This document shows, piece after piece, positions 42,699-53,960 of a stretch of 64,000 nt of DNA. Below the pieces are notes generated by a model. The model made no database searches. It was not told the DNA's origin and worked only from the letters and a program-made list of their open reading frames with translations. Source of the DNA: Thermoplasmata archaeon. GTDB taxonomy: Archaea > Thermoplasmatota > Thermoplasmata > Thermoplasmatales > GCA-001856825. The position numbers and the translations under genes were made by a program. Numbering within the stretch: the first letter of the stretch is position 1; each line of letters begins with the position of its first letter. The stretch covers positions 1 to 64,000 of the forward strand of contig JAKAXD010000003.1 in assembly GCA_021816725.1 (NCBI GenBank), written 5' to 3'.

Positions 42699-43007
42699 TT
42701 AAATAAGTAGAAAGGTTGTATTATTCTCCCAAACAGCATATAATGAAGGAACAGTAGAATTTTTAAGTAGTCCATTTAAAAAAGCAACGATAATCTGGAC
42801 CGCTCCTTTGCTACCGAATAACTCTATGCTAATCTCTACGATACAAATGAAATATGCCACCCTACCTTTCTTATTGTAACATATCTTTTCTGAAAGAATC
42901 AGATTTGGAATATCGACGGGAAAATCACCAATTGAATTTCCTAAAACCTGAACATTGAAATTACGCATCAAATTTCCATAACAAAAAAAGTGCTCATATA
43001 TCAGCAA
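42699..43007 (-). CDS. Doubtful ORF downstream of the 23S rRNA gene
   Basis: 102 codons (or 89 from the internal ATG at 42966-42968). The segment KKGRVAYFICIVEISIELFG is hydrophobic and the composition is A/T-rich. It starts just beyond the mature 23S 3' end on the same strand, so it would be read from rRNA read-through. There is no convincing ribosome-binding site or homology that I recognise; it may be a degraded gene. Confidence 0.25.
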   Translation of the reverse strand: MLIYEHFFCYGNLMRNFNVQVLGNSIGDFPVDIPNLILSEKICYNKKGRVAYFICIVEISIELFGSKGAVQIIVAFLNGLLKNSTVPSLYAVWENNTTFLLI

Positions 43008-43035
43008 GGGCTAGATTGACGGATTATACAGGTTT

Positions 43036-45950
<2,915 letters not shown>

Positions 45951-46004
45951 CTCTTTCTAACCCTTTGCTGACCTTCATTAATCCAAAATGGATTTCAGTC
46001 CTTC

Positions 46005-46027
46005 CCCTGTGACTCTATTTCACAGGG
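46005..46027 (-). other. Hairpin in the 23S leader
   Basis: CCCTGTGA (46005-46012) pairs with TCACAGGG (46020-46027) around a 7-nt loop, about 60 bases upstream of the mature 23S 5' end in the precursor. Its position suggests a processing or boxA-like element of the leader. I do not see an obvious partner downstream of the 3' end. Confidence 0.45.
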
Positions 46028-46057
46028 TGCATAATGAGCAAAAGAACCATAACAACA

Positions 46058-46071
46058 CTCCGTATATATAG
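46058..46071 (-). promoter_or_regulatory. TATA box of the 23S rRNA gene
   Basis: On the minus strand CTATATATACGG is a near-ideal archaeal TATA box. Transcription would start about 25 bases downstream, near 46040, giving a leader of roughly 90 bases before the mature 23S. No other promoter-like sequence lies between it and the GINS gene, whose transcript runs on the same strand and ends at 46215. Confidence 0.65.
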
Positions 46072-46214
46072 ATTTCTTATTGTCTATTCTTAGCCATTTT
46101 CCTGATTCTCCAGAACTTGTTGATTTTTAAGATTGAAATTGTAGAGGGAAATAAGGCTTGTCTTTAAACTTCCATTTGCTCCATGGCGCAATGTCACCCT
46201 ACGAGGGGTGGAGT

Positions 46215-46862
46215 TCAGACCTCCTTTCCCTCTAGTATCTTCCCCATGCCCTGCTTGACTATAATGCTGGCATACTTCATAGGAAGAGTCACGATATCTT
46301 CTTTTCTCAGATTGACTGGTTTCCCCATTATTGAAATGCCCTTGATATCCTCGAGGATATATATTACCACATTTTTTTCTTCATCCTCTTCCTGTGCGTC
46401 CTTTTCTTCCGCTTCTTCCTTTGTCTCTTCCGATTCCTTACTGGGGATTATGACTTCCCCCTGTTCCAGCTGAGCAGAGAATTCACTTACTGATTTCGCT
46501 ATGTTCTCGAAAAATATTTGTTCTTCGGGGGTCAGCCTGCCCTCCAGTTCCTCCCTCTCGTTGTTTGCCTTTGCCTTGAGTATCTTTGATATTCTGAGCT
46601 CTATAATCTTCTTTAGGAACTTTTCCGATGATTCCAATTCGTTTGTGAGTTTTCCTATCTGCCTTGAGTTCTTCTTGACTGTCTCTGTCTCTATTCTCTC
46701 CTTCAATCTCTCCAGATAATCCCTTGCCTCCTTGTAAAATTGCACCGATACTGGTTCAAGCGAATAGTCGTTCTTTACCTCTAACCGAAGTAACGCATTG
46801 AGGTAACCCTCATTGACCTCTCCCTTCATCCGTTGTCCAATAACTTTATGGATAAATATCAT
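46215..46862 (-). CDS. gins51: GINS complex subunit Gins51 (Gins15)
   Basis: 215 residues. The protein is part of the archaeal CMG-like helicase (Cdc45/GDAN-MCM-GINS). The A domain is helical (VSVQFYKEARDYLERLKERI, then LESSEKFLKKIIELRISKIL and LTPEEQIFFENIAKSV), followed by an acidic linker and the C-terminal B domain (VVIYILEDIKGISIMGKPVN, LRKEDIVTLPMKYASIIVKQG), the order A-B typical of Gins51. ATG 46862 overlaps the stop of the VirD4-like gene (ATGA); ATG 46829 is an alternative. It is the last gene of the DNA-transfer-like operon. Confidence 0.85.
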   Translation of the reverse strand: MIFIHKVIGQRMKGEVNEGYLNALLRLEVKNDYSLEPVSVQFYKEARDYLERLKERIETETVKKNSRQIGKLTNELESSEKFLKKIIELRISKILKAKANNEREELEGRLTPEEQIFFENIAKSVSEFSAQLEQGEVIIPSKESEETKEEAEEKDAQEEDEEKNVVIYILEDIKGISIMGKPVNLRKEDIVTLPMKYASIIVKQGMGKILEGKEV

Positions 46863-48892
46863 TTCTTTTCCAATATCTTAGAAATCAAGTCGCTCGTGAT
46901 CTTGAAATCCTTTCTCATGGTTGAATCTGCAAGCTTCCTTCCACGTACCTGAAAACATTCGTGCCTTCCCCTAAATATTCCGGAATCAATAGTGATCCTA
47001 CCTACGAAATGAATATCATTGTCCCTTGCAATTTTCTCCTTCAGCGTGGATATGACTTCCGACCTGTCGTACTCCTTCAGGATTTGACAGAACTCTTCAA
47101 GTATGAAGTACGTTGAATCGTTATTCTTCATCTCCATGACCATTTCTTCTATCTCAGAGGACAGCCCTTTCCTCTTCCTTTCTGTTATGAAATCGAAATC
47201 CCTTGTCCTGAATTCCCTGCTTTCATTAGAGAACTGCATGGGCTCCACCATCCCTTTCTCCTGTCCTGACGAGGACAGAAGCAGAAATTCGAACGAATCC
47301 TTTGGTGGGTCAAGATCAAGGCCGGTAAATTCCTTTATCTTTATCCTGTCTGGCTCCGTAAGCCTCATGAAAATGTAATTGGAAGCGTTTGAAAACAAGA
47401 GGGTTCCGATATTATCCGATATAGATCTCAACGAAGTCGTGAGGAAGAATATCCTTAGTCCGAATTTTCGACCTGAACTTAGCATATCCCCTATCAGGGT
47501 GCTCTGGTAGTCCTGCCCTTCCTCGAGGAATAGGAAGTAATCACCTTTCCTTATCGTCGATATGGTTATCCACATATACAAAGTAAGGATATTTGACAGC
47601 AGCCTTGAATCTTCATAGCCTATGCTGCTCCTCTCAAGATCAAATATTATTAGATCCGCCTGAGTGATTGCTCTCATTAAGGCACCTTCGTCATCAGGAT
47701 CACAGATGAGTGTACGAACGACTGGGTCGTTCACAAGTCTGCCTATTGCCCTTTCTGTGCTTGCCTTCTCATCGCTAGATATTTTGCCAAGTTCATCGAG
47801 GAATTTCTTAAGCTGCCCATTTTGGTCTTTGCTCGTCAGTTCTTCCCTGACCCCTGGATCCTTCAAAATATTGTAGAAATCCACCAGTGTCATCCCCTTG
47901 ACTCCGGCGAGCAACGAGATTCCCCTTGTTATCAGGTCCTCCATCCTTGGTCCTACAAGCGGGTCTGCGTACTGTACCTCTCTTGAGGACCTAAGTATTG
48001 AAACAAAGTCTTCTGCCACCCTGTAAGCCATCCCTTTTTCATTCCAGTTGCCTATCAGATTGAATGAGTTCTGAGAGTCGGGAGAGATGATATATTTCTT
48101 GTAATCATACTCCTCCATTTTCTTTGCTGTATCCCCGTGTGGATCTATCAGTATTACCTTTCCAGACTTGTTGCTGAGTATGTGATTCATCATACTGACT
48201 ATCATCGAGCTTTTCCCAGCTCCAGATGAGCCTACGATCAATGTGTGAGGATTCTTTCTTGAGTCTATGAAAACATCTCCCCTGTTTATTGTTGCACCAA
48301 CCTTTACATCTCCTTTGTCGTTGGAATGCGTTTTTGTAGGAATGAATTGGTGGATCTCCCACCATGCAATTACGGGGTTCCTGAGCCCGAACCTTCCCTT
48401 CCTTGCGCTTACCTTGGGAGAAGAGAAAATGTGGGAGAGATAATCACCCAAGTTTACGTTATCGAATTCAAGGACGACCTTCCATCCCTTGACTTCATTG
48501 ATCTTTTTATCCATGACCCTTTCCCTTAATGCCTCCTTCCTGACCGACTGAAAGTAGTGAGATTCTATTGACATCATCAGAAAACCTGACTTCTCCTCGT
48601 TCAATAGTTCTAGGATCTTATCAGCATAGTTTTCCGTTCCAAACTTCAGAAAATGAGAATCGCCCTTCACGAATATCCGTCTACCCTTTCCTTCGAAACT
48701 CCTCGATTCTGAAAACTTCCACCCTACCTTCCTGAGGAATTCATCGTTCCCCATGCACGAATAAATCTTTGCGTGTTCTCCTTCTCTCTTCAGAAACAGG
48801 AACTCTATGGTCCTGCCGCTCCTTATCCAGGAGAGTAGAAAGGGATCATTCTCCCTTAAAGGGGTGATCGTTTCAACTTTCAGGAATTCCAT
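46859..48892 (-). CDS. VirD4/TraG-like (HerA superfamily) ATPase
   Basis: 677 residues. After a 200-residue N-terminal domain comes VFIDSRKNPHTLIVGSSGAG with Walker A GSSGAGKS at 221-228, then VILIDPHGDTAKKM (FtsK/HerA-type strand), an all-helical insert of about 120 residues as in coupling proteins, DLIIFDLE, Walker B YFLFLEEGQD (452-461) and the sensor segment FFLTTSLRSISDN. IDPHGD and the position of the all-alpha region match TraG/TraD-type and archaeal DUF87-like pumps. No N-terminal membrane helices are evident, so it may need the membrane partners in the operon. The gene overlaps the VirB4-like gene by 20 bases and gins51 by 4. Confidence 0.85.
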   Translation of the reverse strand: MEFLKVETITPLRENDPFLLSWIRSGRTIEFLFLKREGEHAKIYSCMGNDEFLRKVGWKFSESRSFEGKGRRIFVKGDSHFLKFGTENYADKILELLNEEKSGFLMMSIESHYFQSVRKEALRERVMDKKINEVKGWKVVLEFDNVNLGDYLSHIFSSPKVSARKGRFGLRNPVIAWWEIHQFIPTKTHSNDKGDVKVGATINRGDVFIDSRKNPHTLIVGSSGAGKSSMIVSMMNHILSNKSGKVILIDPHGDTAKKMEEYDYKKYIISPDSQNSFNLIGNWNEKGMAYRVAEDFVSILRSSREVQYADPLVGPRMEDLITRGISLLAGVKGMTLVDFYNILKDPGVREELTSKDQNGQLKKFLDELGKISSDEKASTERAIGRLVNDPVVRTLICDPDDEGALMRAITQADLIIFDLERSSIGYEDSRLLSNILTLYMWITISTIRKGDYFLFLEEGQDYQSTLIGDMLSSGRKFGLRIFFLTTSLRSISDNIGTLLFSNASNYIFMRLTEPDRIKIKEFTGLDLDPPKDSFEFLLLSSSGQEKGMVEPMQFSNESREFRTRDFDFITERKRKGLSSEIEEMVMEMKNNDSTYFILEEFCQILKEYDRSEVISTLKEKIARDNDIHFVGRITIDSGIFRGRHECFQVRGRKLADSTMRKDFKITSDLISKILEKK

Positions 48893-50456
48893 CTATGTTC
48901 TCCATCTCCTTCCTGCTGGACTGGAAACGTAGGATAGTGGTGAAACCTGGGCAGTAGAAAAGTGCTGTAGAATACTTACCATTGAACCCTGCTCCCGATT
49001 TCAGGAAATTTGCAAGACTTTCGTCGAGATTATAGAATTTCACCATATCGTCTGATACTACCTGGTGCCTGAACAGGATGTGAATAGAACAGTTCTCCAT
49101 TATCGTTACAGAGGGCCCGTATTTCAGGAAGTCGTTAGCCGATTGAGAGATGAATATGAGGGAAACCCTGCTGTGTCTTGCGTGTCTTATGTAACGCTCC
49201 ACTGAAGTGATCACCCTTTCCTGGAGTAGATAATGCGCTTCGTCTATCACTAAATTCACGGGGCTTTCTTCCTCGCTTCTCATGAAAAGGTCAAGGGATA
49301 GAAGCATGTAGAATGGCAAAAGCTTCTTAGGAACATTCTTCAAGTCTATCCTGACATCACCTGTTAAGTTTGGGTTCTTCCCAGAACAGAACTTCTTGAG
49401 TGATCCCTCAAATATCGGGGAAATCTTGTTGTATGTTTCTGCTCCCCTAGATTTCACGTAGTTCTTCAAGAAGTCCAGATTTTCGTTCTGCTCGTACATT
49501 TTAGTCAGCCCCGTATCAAGTATCCCGCTGTCCTCGTTGTTCAGGTCAAAGAGAGTAAGCAGTAGTGCCAGCGTTCTATCCACATTCTCCTTGATTGCGA
49601 GAAATTGGACTCTGGCGAACATGTTCATTTCCTGATTGATGAGGTCAATCGTCTGCATCCCGACCGACTTAGCAACGTTCCCATATTCACCGAGAGGGTC
49701 TATGATCTTCAGGCTGACATTTCTAGTGACCTTCTCTCTCAACATTGTCGCCTTCACAAAAAAAGACTTTCCGAATCCAGTCATTCCAAGTACGAGCTGG
49801 TGTGATGAAGGGAATCCGGACCTATCCATGAAAACAGGTGCGCCAGTTATCTCGCAGGTTCCATAGAAAGTCCCATTTTCCTGAAACAAGTATCCATGAT
49901 TGATAGGTATCATGTTTGAAACAGAATTTAGGTCCAGGTAAACGCCATCAAGCTGACCCCCGATGATCTTGTTCCTGACCCTTACGTCAGAAAATCTCTT
50001 GTTCTCAGCCTTGACACCTATTTTCTTAAGGTCCTCAAGCAATTCCTTCTTCGTCCTGAGTACCTTGTCCGCTTCCCCTGTTACAAAATAGGCACTGGAA
50101 AATTTCAAAAGCTTGGATTTACCGGATGCAACCCCTTCCTTCAGGCTGACTATGTTCTGCACCGTCAGCTTGTTTGATTCTACGTTTCTGTCATTCATTC
50201 TTTCGTGGTCGATTAACCTCAGGCTCCTCCTTCCAAACTCCCTTGTTATGATATTCCATGCCGAATTCTCCTCTACAGGATGTATCCTGACAATTTCCCC
50301 TACGTTATCCCGCTCTGCCGAGATCTTGAGCTTGAATTTTTGATCAATTTCGAAGGGGAAGTCCCTAGTGAAGAGGAATGAGTGGGCGGATCCGTGATTA
50401 ATGTAGTACCATTCCTTTTGGATGACAGAGGTGAGTTTCTTGTCATATGATGTCAT
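48873..50456 (-). CDS. VirB4/CedB-like ATPase of a DNA-transfer or secretion machine
   Basis: 527 residues. Walker A GMTGFGKS at 224-231 is preceded by HQLVLGM, followed by LKIIDPLGEYGNVAK (the D-x-x-G-E-Y/F motif of VirB4/TraE/HerA proteins), Walker B NLVIDEAHYLL at 401-411, the arginine-rich RYIRHARHSRVSLIFISQS segment and IFRHQ-like LFRHQ. The first 200 residues form the partner-binding domain. VirB4 ATPases energise pilus assembly and substrate transfer; in Sulfolobus CedB, a relative, is needed for DNA import. It overlaps the preceding membrane-protein gene by 14 bases. Confidence 0.85.
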   Translation of the reverse strand: MTSYDKKLTSVIQKEWYYINHGSAHSFLFTRDFPFEIDQKFKLKISAERDNVGEIVRIHPVEENSAWNIITREFGRRSLRLIDHERMNDRNVESNKLTVQNIVSLKEGVASGKSKLLKFSSAYFVTGEADKVLRTKKELLEDLKKIGVKAENKRFSDVRVRNKIIGGQLDGVYLDLNSVSNMIPINHGYLFQENGTFYGTCEITGAPVFMDRSGFPSSHQLVLGMTGFGKSFFVKATMLREKVTRNVSLKIIDPLGEYGNVAKSVGMQTIDLINQEMNMFARVQFLAIKENVDRTLALLLTLFDLNNEDSGILDTGLTKMYEQNENLDFLKNYVKSRGAETYNKISPIFEGSLKKFCSGKNPNLTGDVRIDLKNVPKKLLPFYMLLSLDLFMRSEEESPVNLVIDEAHYLLQERVITSVERYIRHARHSRVSLIFISQSANDFLKYGPSVTIMENCSIHILFRHQVVSDDMVKFYNLDESLANFLKSGAGFNGKYSTALFYCPGFTTILRFQSSRKEMENIDGIPES

Positions 50457-51027
50457 TTAGAGCACTTGCCTCATTTTCCGCCAACTTCGAAAAGGGTATA
50501 CCGTAATTTCTAAGCGTTCTTTCAAAGTCGTCAGACCTCTCTTTAAGGATCGTTATGAAATAAGCATCGGCGAAACAGTTTAGACCTGAGAAAAGAGAAT
50601 CGTATTCCTCATTCCCCCTAATGAATCTTTGAAGTGGAACTCTATAAGGATGCTTTATGATTGTCATATCTTCTGAAAACGTATCTATGATTGAAGTCCA
50701 CGCATCTATTATGACCCTGTCCTGCTGTTCAGATAGGCCGTAGTTTGTTCCGAAGATTTCATATGCGGCCTTCCTTTCTGTGATCAGAGGAAAGAGAGTC
50801 GAAACTGTTATTCCCCTTAATTTTTTCAATATGTATTCGTCCACATAATCGTGCTGAACCCTTATGGAGAACATAGGAACCAGTATGAGCGAAAGGAAGC
50901 CGTATGAACCAAGATAGAATATCGATATGAGTACTGCAAGGGTGACGAGGGTTATCCTGTAGAGGGCGGAGCCTTCAAGCGGGCCTATTCTGATTGAAGA
51001 AGTCTGGAATTTTACCAGCCTAACCAT
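50443..51027 (-). CDS. Membrane protein resembling VirB3/PrgI joined to the N-terminal part of VirB4
   Basis: 194 residues. A hydrophobic hairpin (ITLVTLAVLISIFYLGSYGF, LSLILVPMFSI) lies at about 25-60, followed by a soluble domain of about 130 residues with NYGLSEQQDRVIIDAWTSII, a pattern recalling the small N-terminal domain of VirB4 proteins where helices alternate with strands. By position (between VirB6-like and VirB4-like genes) and topology it would be the VirB3 equivalent. Assignment is by context and weak pattern only. Confidence 0.6.
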   Translation of the reverse strand: MVRLVKFQTSSIRIGPLEGSALYRITLVTLAVLISIFYLGSYGFLSLILVPMFSIRVQHDYVDEYILKKLRGITVSTLFPLITERKAAYEIFGTNYGLSEQQDRVIIDAWTSIIDTFSEDMTIIKHPYRVPLQRFIRGNEEYDSLFSGLNCFADAYFITILKERSDDFERTLRNYGIPFSKLAENEASALNDII

Positions 51028-52062
51028 TTACTCTTTCACCTTGAAAAAGAGGGAGGAACTTGTGCCATTCCCTGAGTTAAGTGGACTGAACTGTCTTATA
51101 GAACCTGTTTCAGGCGATACGTTTGCAGCCCCAGTTTCACCGGGAGCTGGGATGGATTTAACTATCATCTCTGCTCCCTTTACATTCTTAGTTATGTATC
51201 CCATTGAAGAGTTTACTCCCCTTCCCACTGATCTTCCGAGGAAGTTTGTTGCTGACCTAGAGGACTGGCTCATGGCGAGCATCGTAGGGGCTGCATCGGC
51301 TAATGCAAGGAATCCTAGGACAAGTACGCTATTGTTCCTGACGTAAGTTGAAAGTATCAGGGGAATGGACATTATTATTGGCGCAAAAAGTGAGTCCAGG
51401 AATAGAAACCAAACCCTCTCTCCTATTTCCTTTGTCCTAGGTATCAGGATGAGCAAAGTGAAGATCGGAGCGAGTAGTGGGAAAGTGTAAAGGATAGCTG
51501 CTCTCATGGAAAGAAAAAGTAAAAGGTAAAGCATGAGGAAGACAAAGATGACAAGTATTAGGAGGCTTACAATGGAGCCAGATCCACCGCCAATTTGCAG
51601 GCCTATAAGTAAATTTGAGCCAGAAGAGAAGTTGTGATAAGGAACCCCATAATTCCAAAGCTGCGTGTAGAGCAATGAACCCACATAGAGGAGATCCTGG
51701 AAGAGGAAGAAGGATATGTTAGACAGGACAAGAAGAAGCAATATCTTGATCCATATGTTCTTAAAATCCATCCCAAGTTGGATGCTGCTATTAAGCAGAA
51801 TGAGCAAACCCAGTGCTATGAGTATAATGGTGAGTAATGGGTCATAGATGCTGAACATGATGAAGTAGTAGAGCGACCTCACTCCCTCACCGACACTACC
51901 GCTGACTATGTTTGGAAATGCATACTGTGGAGCGAGAAGATATTTAGATATGAAGTTGCTGTAAAGAGATACCAGGACTGGTTTGCCTACGTACACAATG
52001 GCTGATACAATGTAGCTTATCGCCTTCAGGATTGCATCTACTATTATTGAAACGAAGTTCAT
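51028..52062 (-). CDS. VirB6/CedA-like polytopic membrane protein
   Basis: 344 residues with six to seven long hydrophobic helices (AISYIVSAIVYVGKPVLVSL, PLLTIILIALGLLILL, IWIKILLLLVLSNISFFLF, SLLILVIFVFLMLYLLLFLS, LLAPIFTLLILIP, APIIMSIPLILSTYV) and a soluble Ser/Gly/Pro-rich tail of about 90 residues. VirB6/TrbL proteins and archaeal CedA share this plan and form the inner-membrane channel. The gene directly abuts the next (stop and start adjacent), so they are co-translated. Confidence 0.7.
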   Translation of the reverse strand: MNFVSIIVDAILKAISYIVSAIVYVGKPVLVSLYSNFISKYLLAPQYAFPNIVSGSVGEGVRSLYYFIMFSIYDPLLTIILIALGLLILLNSSIQLGMDFKNIWIKILLLLVLSNISFFLFQDLLYVGSLLYTQLWNYGVPYHNFSSGSNLLIGLQIGGGSGSIVSLLILVIFVFLMLYLLLFLSMRAAILYTFPLLAPIFTLLILIPRTKEIGERVWFLFLDSLFAPIIMSIPLILSTYVRNNSVLVLGFLALADAAPTMLAMSQSSRSATNFLGRSVGRGVNSSMGYITKNVKGAEMIVKSIPAPGETGAANVSPETGSIRQFSPLNSGNGTSSSLFFKVKE

Positions 52063-52076
52063 ACGATCATTTCATT

Positions 52077-52421
52077 CTATCCTGCGACGATATAGTGTAC
52101 CACTGCGTAGAGAACTCCGCTCACTGCCATCACGAATATGACCGTACCTATCAGCGCGTCTTTTGTTCTCTCCTTCGCGTCCGCTTTCCTGTCCATGTCC
52201 TTCGAAAAATAGCCTATCGCTATCGGTACCCAGAGTATGGCTATAATCAGCCCAGATACTCCTGCAATGATACCAAAAGCCCTCTGGACCATACCATTAA
52301 TAGTTGAAGCGTTGTCCGATGCAGATGGTACAGGATATTGGTTTGTAACCGTTCCGTGGACAAATGCTACCGGAACCACGGAGATAATAACTAGGGCCAA
52401 TGCCAGTGCTAATAATCTCAT
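52077..52421 (-). CDS. VirB2/TrbC/CedA1-like pilin candidate
   Basis: 114 residues: signal peptide (LLALALALVIISVVPVAFVHG, cleavage near residue 23), a short polar segment, helix 1 (GIIAGVSGLIIAILWVPIAI), a strongly charged loop (SKDMDRKADAKERTKDAL) and helix 2 (GTVIFVMAVSGVLYAVVHYI). The signal peptide plus two helices joined by a basic loop is the plan of VirB2 and of the archaeal CedA1/TedC pilins. It is first in the operon and has the strongest ribosome-binding site, as expected for the most abundant subunit. Confidence 0.75.
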   Translation of the reverse strand: MRLLALALALVIISVVPVAFVHGTVTNQYPVPSASDNASTINGMVQRAFGIIAGVSGLIIAILWVPIAIGYFSKDMDRKADAKERTKDALIGTVIFVMAVSGVLYAVVHYIVAG

Positions 52422-52425
52422 TTAA

Positions 52426-52462
52426 CCCCTCCCAATATTGCAATCCTTACTTTTATAAAACT
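52426..52462 (-). promoter_or_regulatory. Promoter and Shine-Dalgarno of the DNA-transfer-like operon
   Basis: On the minus strand TTTTATAAAA (52451-52460) is a good TATA box, and GGGAGGGG (52426-52433) is a very strong Shine-Dalgarno ending 5 bases before ATG 52421. With the usual 26-base spacing, transcription would begin at about 52430, inside the purine box. Either the true start lies a few bases further up or the box acts in the internal genes' transcript. The unusual proximity is worth mapping. Confidence 0.5.
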
Positions 52463-52529
52463 TTTTTTGAACATAAACCAAATTAATCGTTGCAAAGCAT
52501 AAAATAGAATACAGCTGTAGCCATCTTGT

Positions 52530-53639
52530 TTGAGAACCACGGTAGACTTTGAGAATGAAATTAAATCGAGAATTAAACTGCTCCAACGGTGGGTATCGGA
52601 CGAAAACATAGGTGGGATTTACCTTACTCCAGGAGACAACTTCTACTACTCATCCGGCTTCAACGCTGATTCAATGGAACGTCTCCTTGCAGTAATTATA
52701 ACTGCAGAGAGGTCAGTAATGGTAAGCCCAATGATACTTGAGGATCAGATAAGAGGTACGCCATGGCCGGGAGAAATTGTTGCTTGGAAGGATGGAGAGA
52801 ACCCCTACAAATGTGTCTCAGAAGTGTTCACAAAAGGTCATATTGAAACACTTGCTGTGGAAAACAAAATTGGCTATTCCGATGTCCTTAGATTTAAAAA
52901 GATGGGAGTCAAGAAATTCAAATTTTCTGATAGCCTGCTCAATTCTTTGAGGATCATAAAGACCAAAAGTGAGATTGAATTCATTTCTATGGCAATAAAG
53001 TCATCTGAGTTTTCCTACGAGAAAGCACTGGAAGAAGTCCATAGAGGAATGACAGAAATGGAGCTTGCAGGTATCCTCGAATATCAATTCAAACTTCACT
53101 CCCTTCAATCTGTGGCCTTCGAAAGTATAGTCGCATTTGGCGAGAATGCTGCAATACCTCACCACGTTCCATCAGGCAGGAAACTGAGATCGGGAGACAT
53201 TGTGCTGATTGACTTTGGAGGAAAATATATGGGGTATTCCTCGGACACCACCAGAACCTGTGCATACGACAAAATCCAACCAGGAATGAAGACAATATAC
53301 GAAGTTGTTAAAGATGCACAGGAAAGCGCTCTGCATGGAATCAAAAGAGATTCCACGTATGCATCCATCGACAAAACTGCCCGTGACATTATAACTAAAA
53401 GTGGATATGGCAAACACTTCACTCACAGGGTAGGTCACGGACTAGGAATTGCAGTCCATGAAGAGCCCTACTTAAATCCTCTCAACAAACAGGTTATCCA
53501 GAAGAACGCTGTCTTCACCATCGAGCCAGGTATTTACCTCAAGGGAAGGGGAGGGGTAAGAATAGAGGATACCGTCTCATTTAACGGCCAAAGGGCAATC
53601 CCGTTCAACAAACTATCCAGGGAACTTGAAGTAATCTAG
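52530..53639 (+). CDS. pepQ: Xaa-Pro dipeptidase / aminopeptidase P (M24 family)
   Basis: 369 residues from TTG 52530, the only start that includes the creatinase-like N-terminal domain (residues 1-130: GGIYLTPGDNFYYSSGFNAD). The pita-bread domain has VLIDFGGKYMGYSSDTTRT (two Asp metal ligands), HRVGHGLGIAVHEEPYL (His), VFTIEPGIYL (Glu) and GVRIEDTV (Glu). It splits dipeptides or N-terminal residues before proline, suited to a peptide-using organism. CATAAAATAG about 22-32 bases upstream could be its TATA box. Confidence 0.9.
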   Translation: MRTTVDFENEIKSRIKLLQRWVSDENIGGIYLTPGDNFYYSSGFNADSMERLLAVIITAERSVMVSPMILEDQIRGTPWPGEIVAWKDGENPYKCVSEVFTKGHIETLAVENKIGYSDVLRFKKMGVKKFKFSDSLLNSLRIIKTKSEIEFISMAIKSSEFSYEKALEEVHRGMTEMELAGILEYQFKLHSLQSVAFESIVAFGENAAIPHHVPSGRKLRSGDIVLIDFGGKYMGYSSDTTRTCAYDKIQPGMKTIYEVVKDAQESALHGIKRDSTYASIDKTARDIITKSGYGKHFTHRVGHGLGIAVHEEPYLNPLNKQVIQKNAVFTIEPGIYLKGRGGVRIEDTVSFNGQRAIPFNKLSRELEVI

Positions 53640-53763
53640 ACCCTGGCATAACTTATCATCTGTTCTCCTTTCATTAAACTTAACTTTTCTACCAACAAAA
53701 GAAGCCTTCAGTGGTCCACAACACAATCAACAAAGATAATAATTTGTGTATATTTCTATAAGC

Positions 53764-53952
53764 ATGGAAGAGCAGTGCGATGTTGCAGGTTGTTCTAACC
53801 CGAAAGCAAGGACTATAGGCAGGAAATCCGTTGAGAAGATATTCACTCTGAATTCCAAAGGAACAAAGGCCCATCTGTGCAAGGAACACTACAAACAATA
53901 CAAGAAGGCGACAAAGAAGGACAGGGAAATTGACAGGCTGAACTGGGTTTGA
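53764..53952 (+). CDS. 62-residue zinc-finger-like protein
   Basis: ATG 53764 (MEEQCDVAGCSNPKART); a longer frame from 53746 adds six unlikely residues. Cys5, Cys10 and the later LCKEHYKQYKK give a C-x4-C...C-x2-H pattern that may bind zinc. The rest is basic, so nucleic-acid binding is plausible. It ends nine bases before the start of the regulator gene and is the first gene of the topoisomerase VI transcript. Confidence 0.65.
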   Translation: MEEQCDVAGCSNPKARTIGRKSVEKIFTLNSKGTKAHLCKEHYKQYKKATKKDREIDRLNWV

Positions 53953-53960
53953 AGCCTGTT

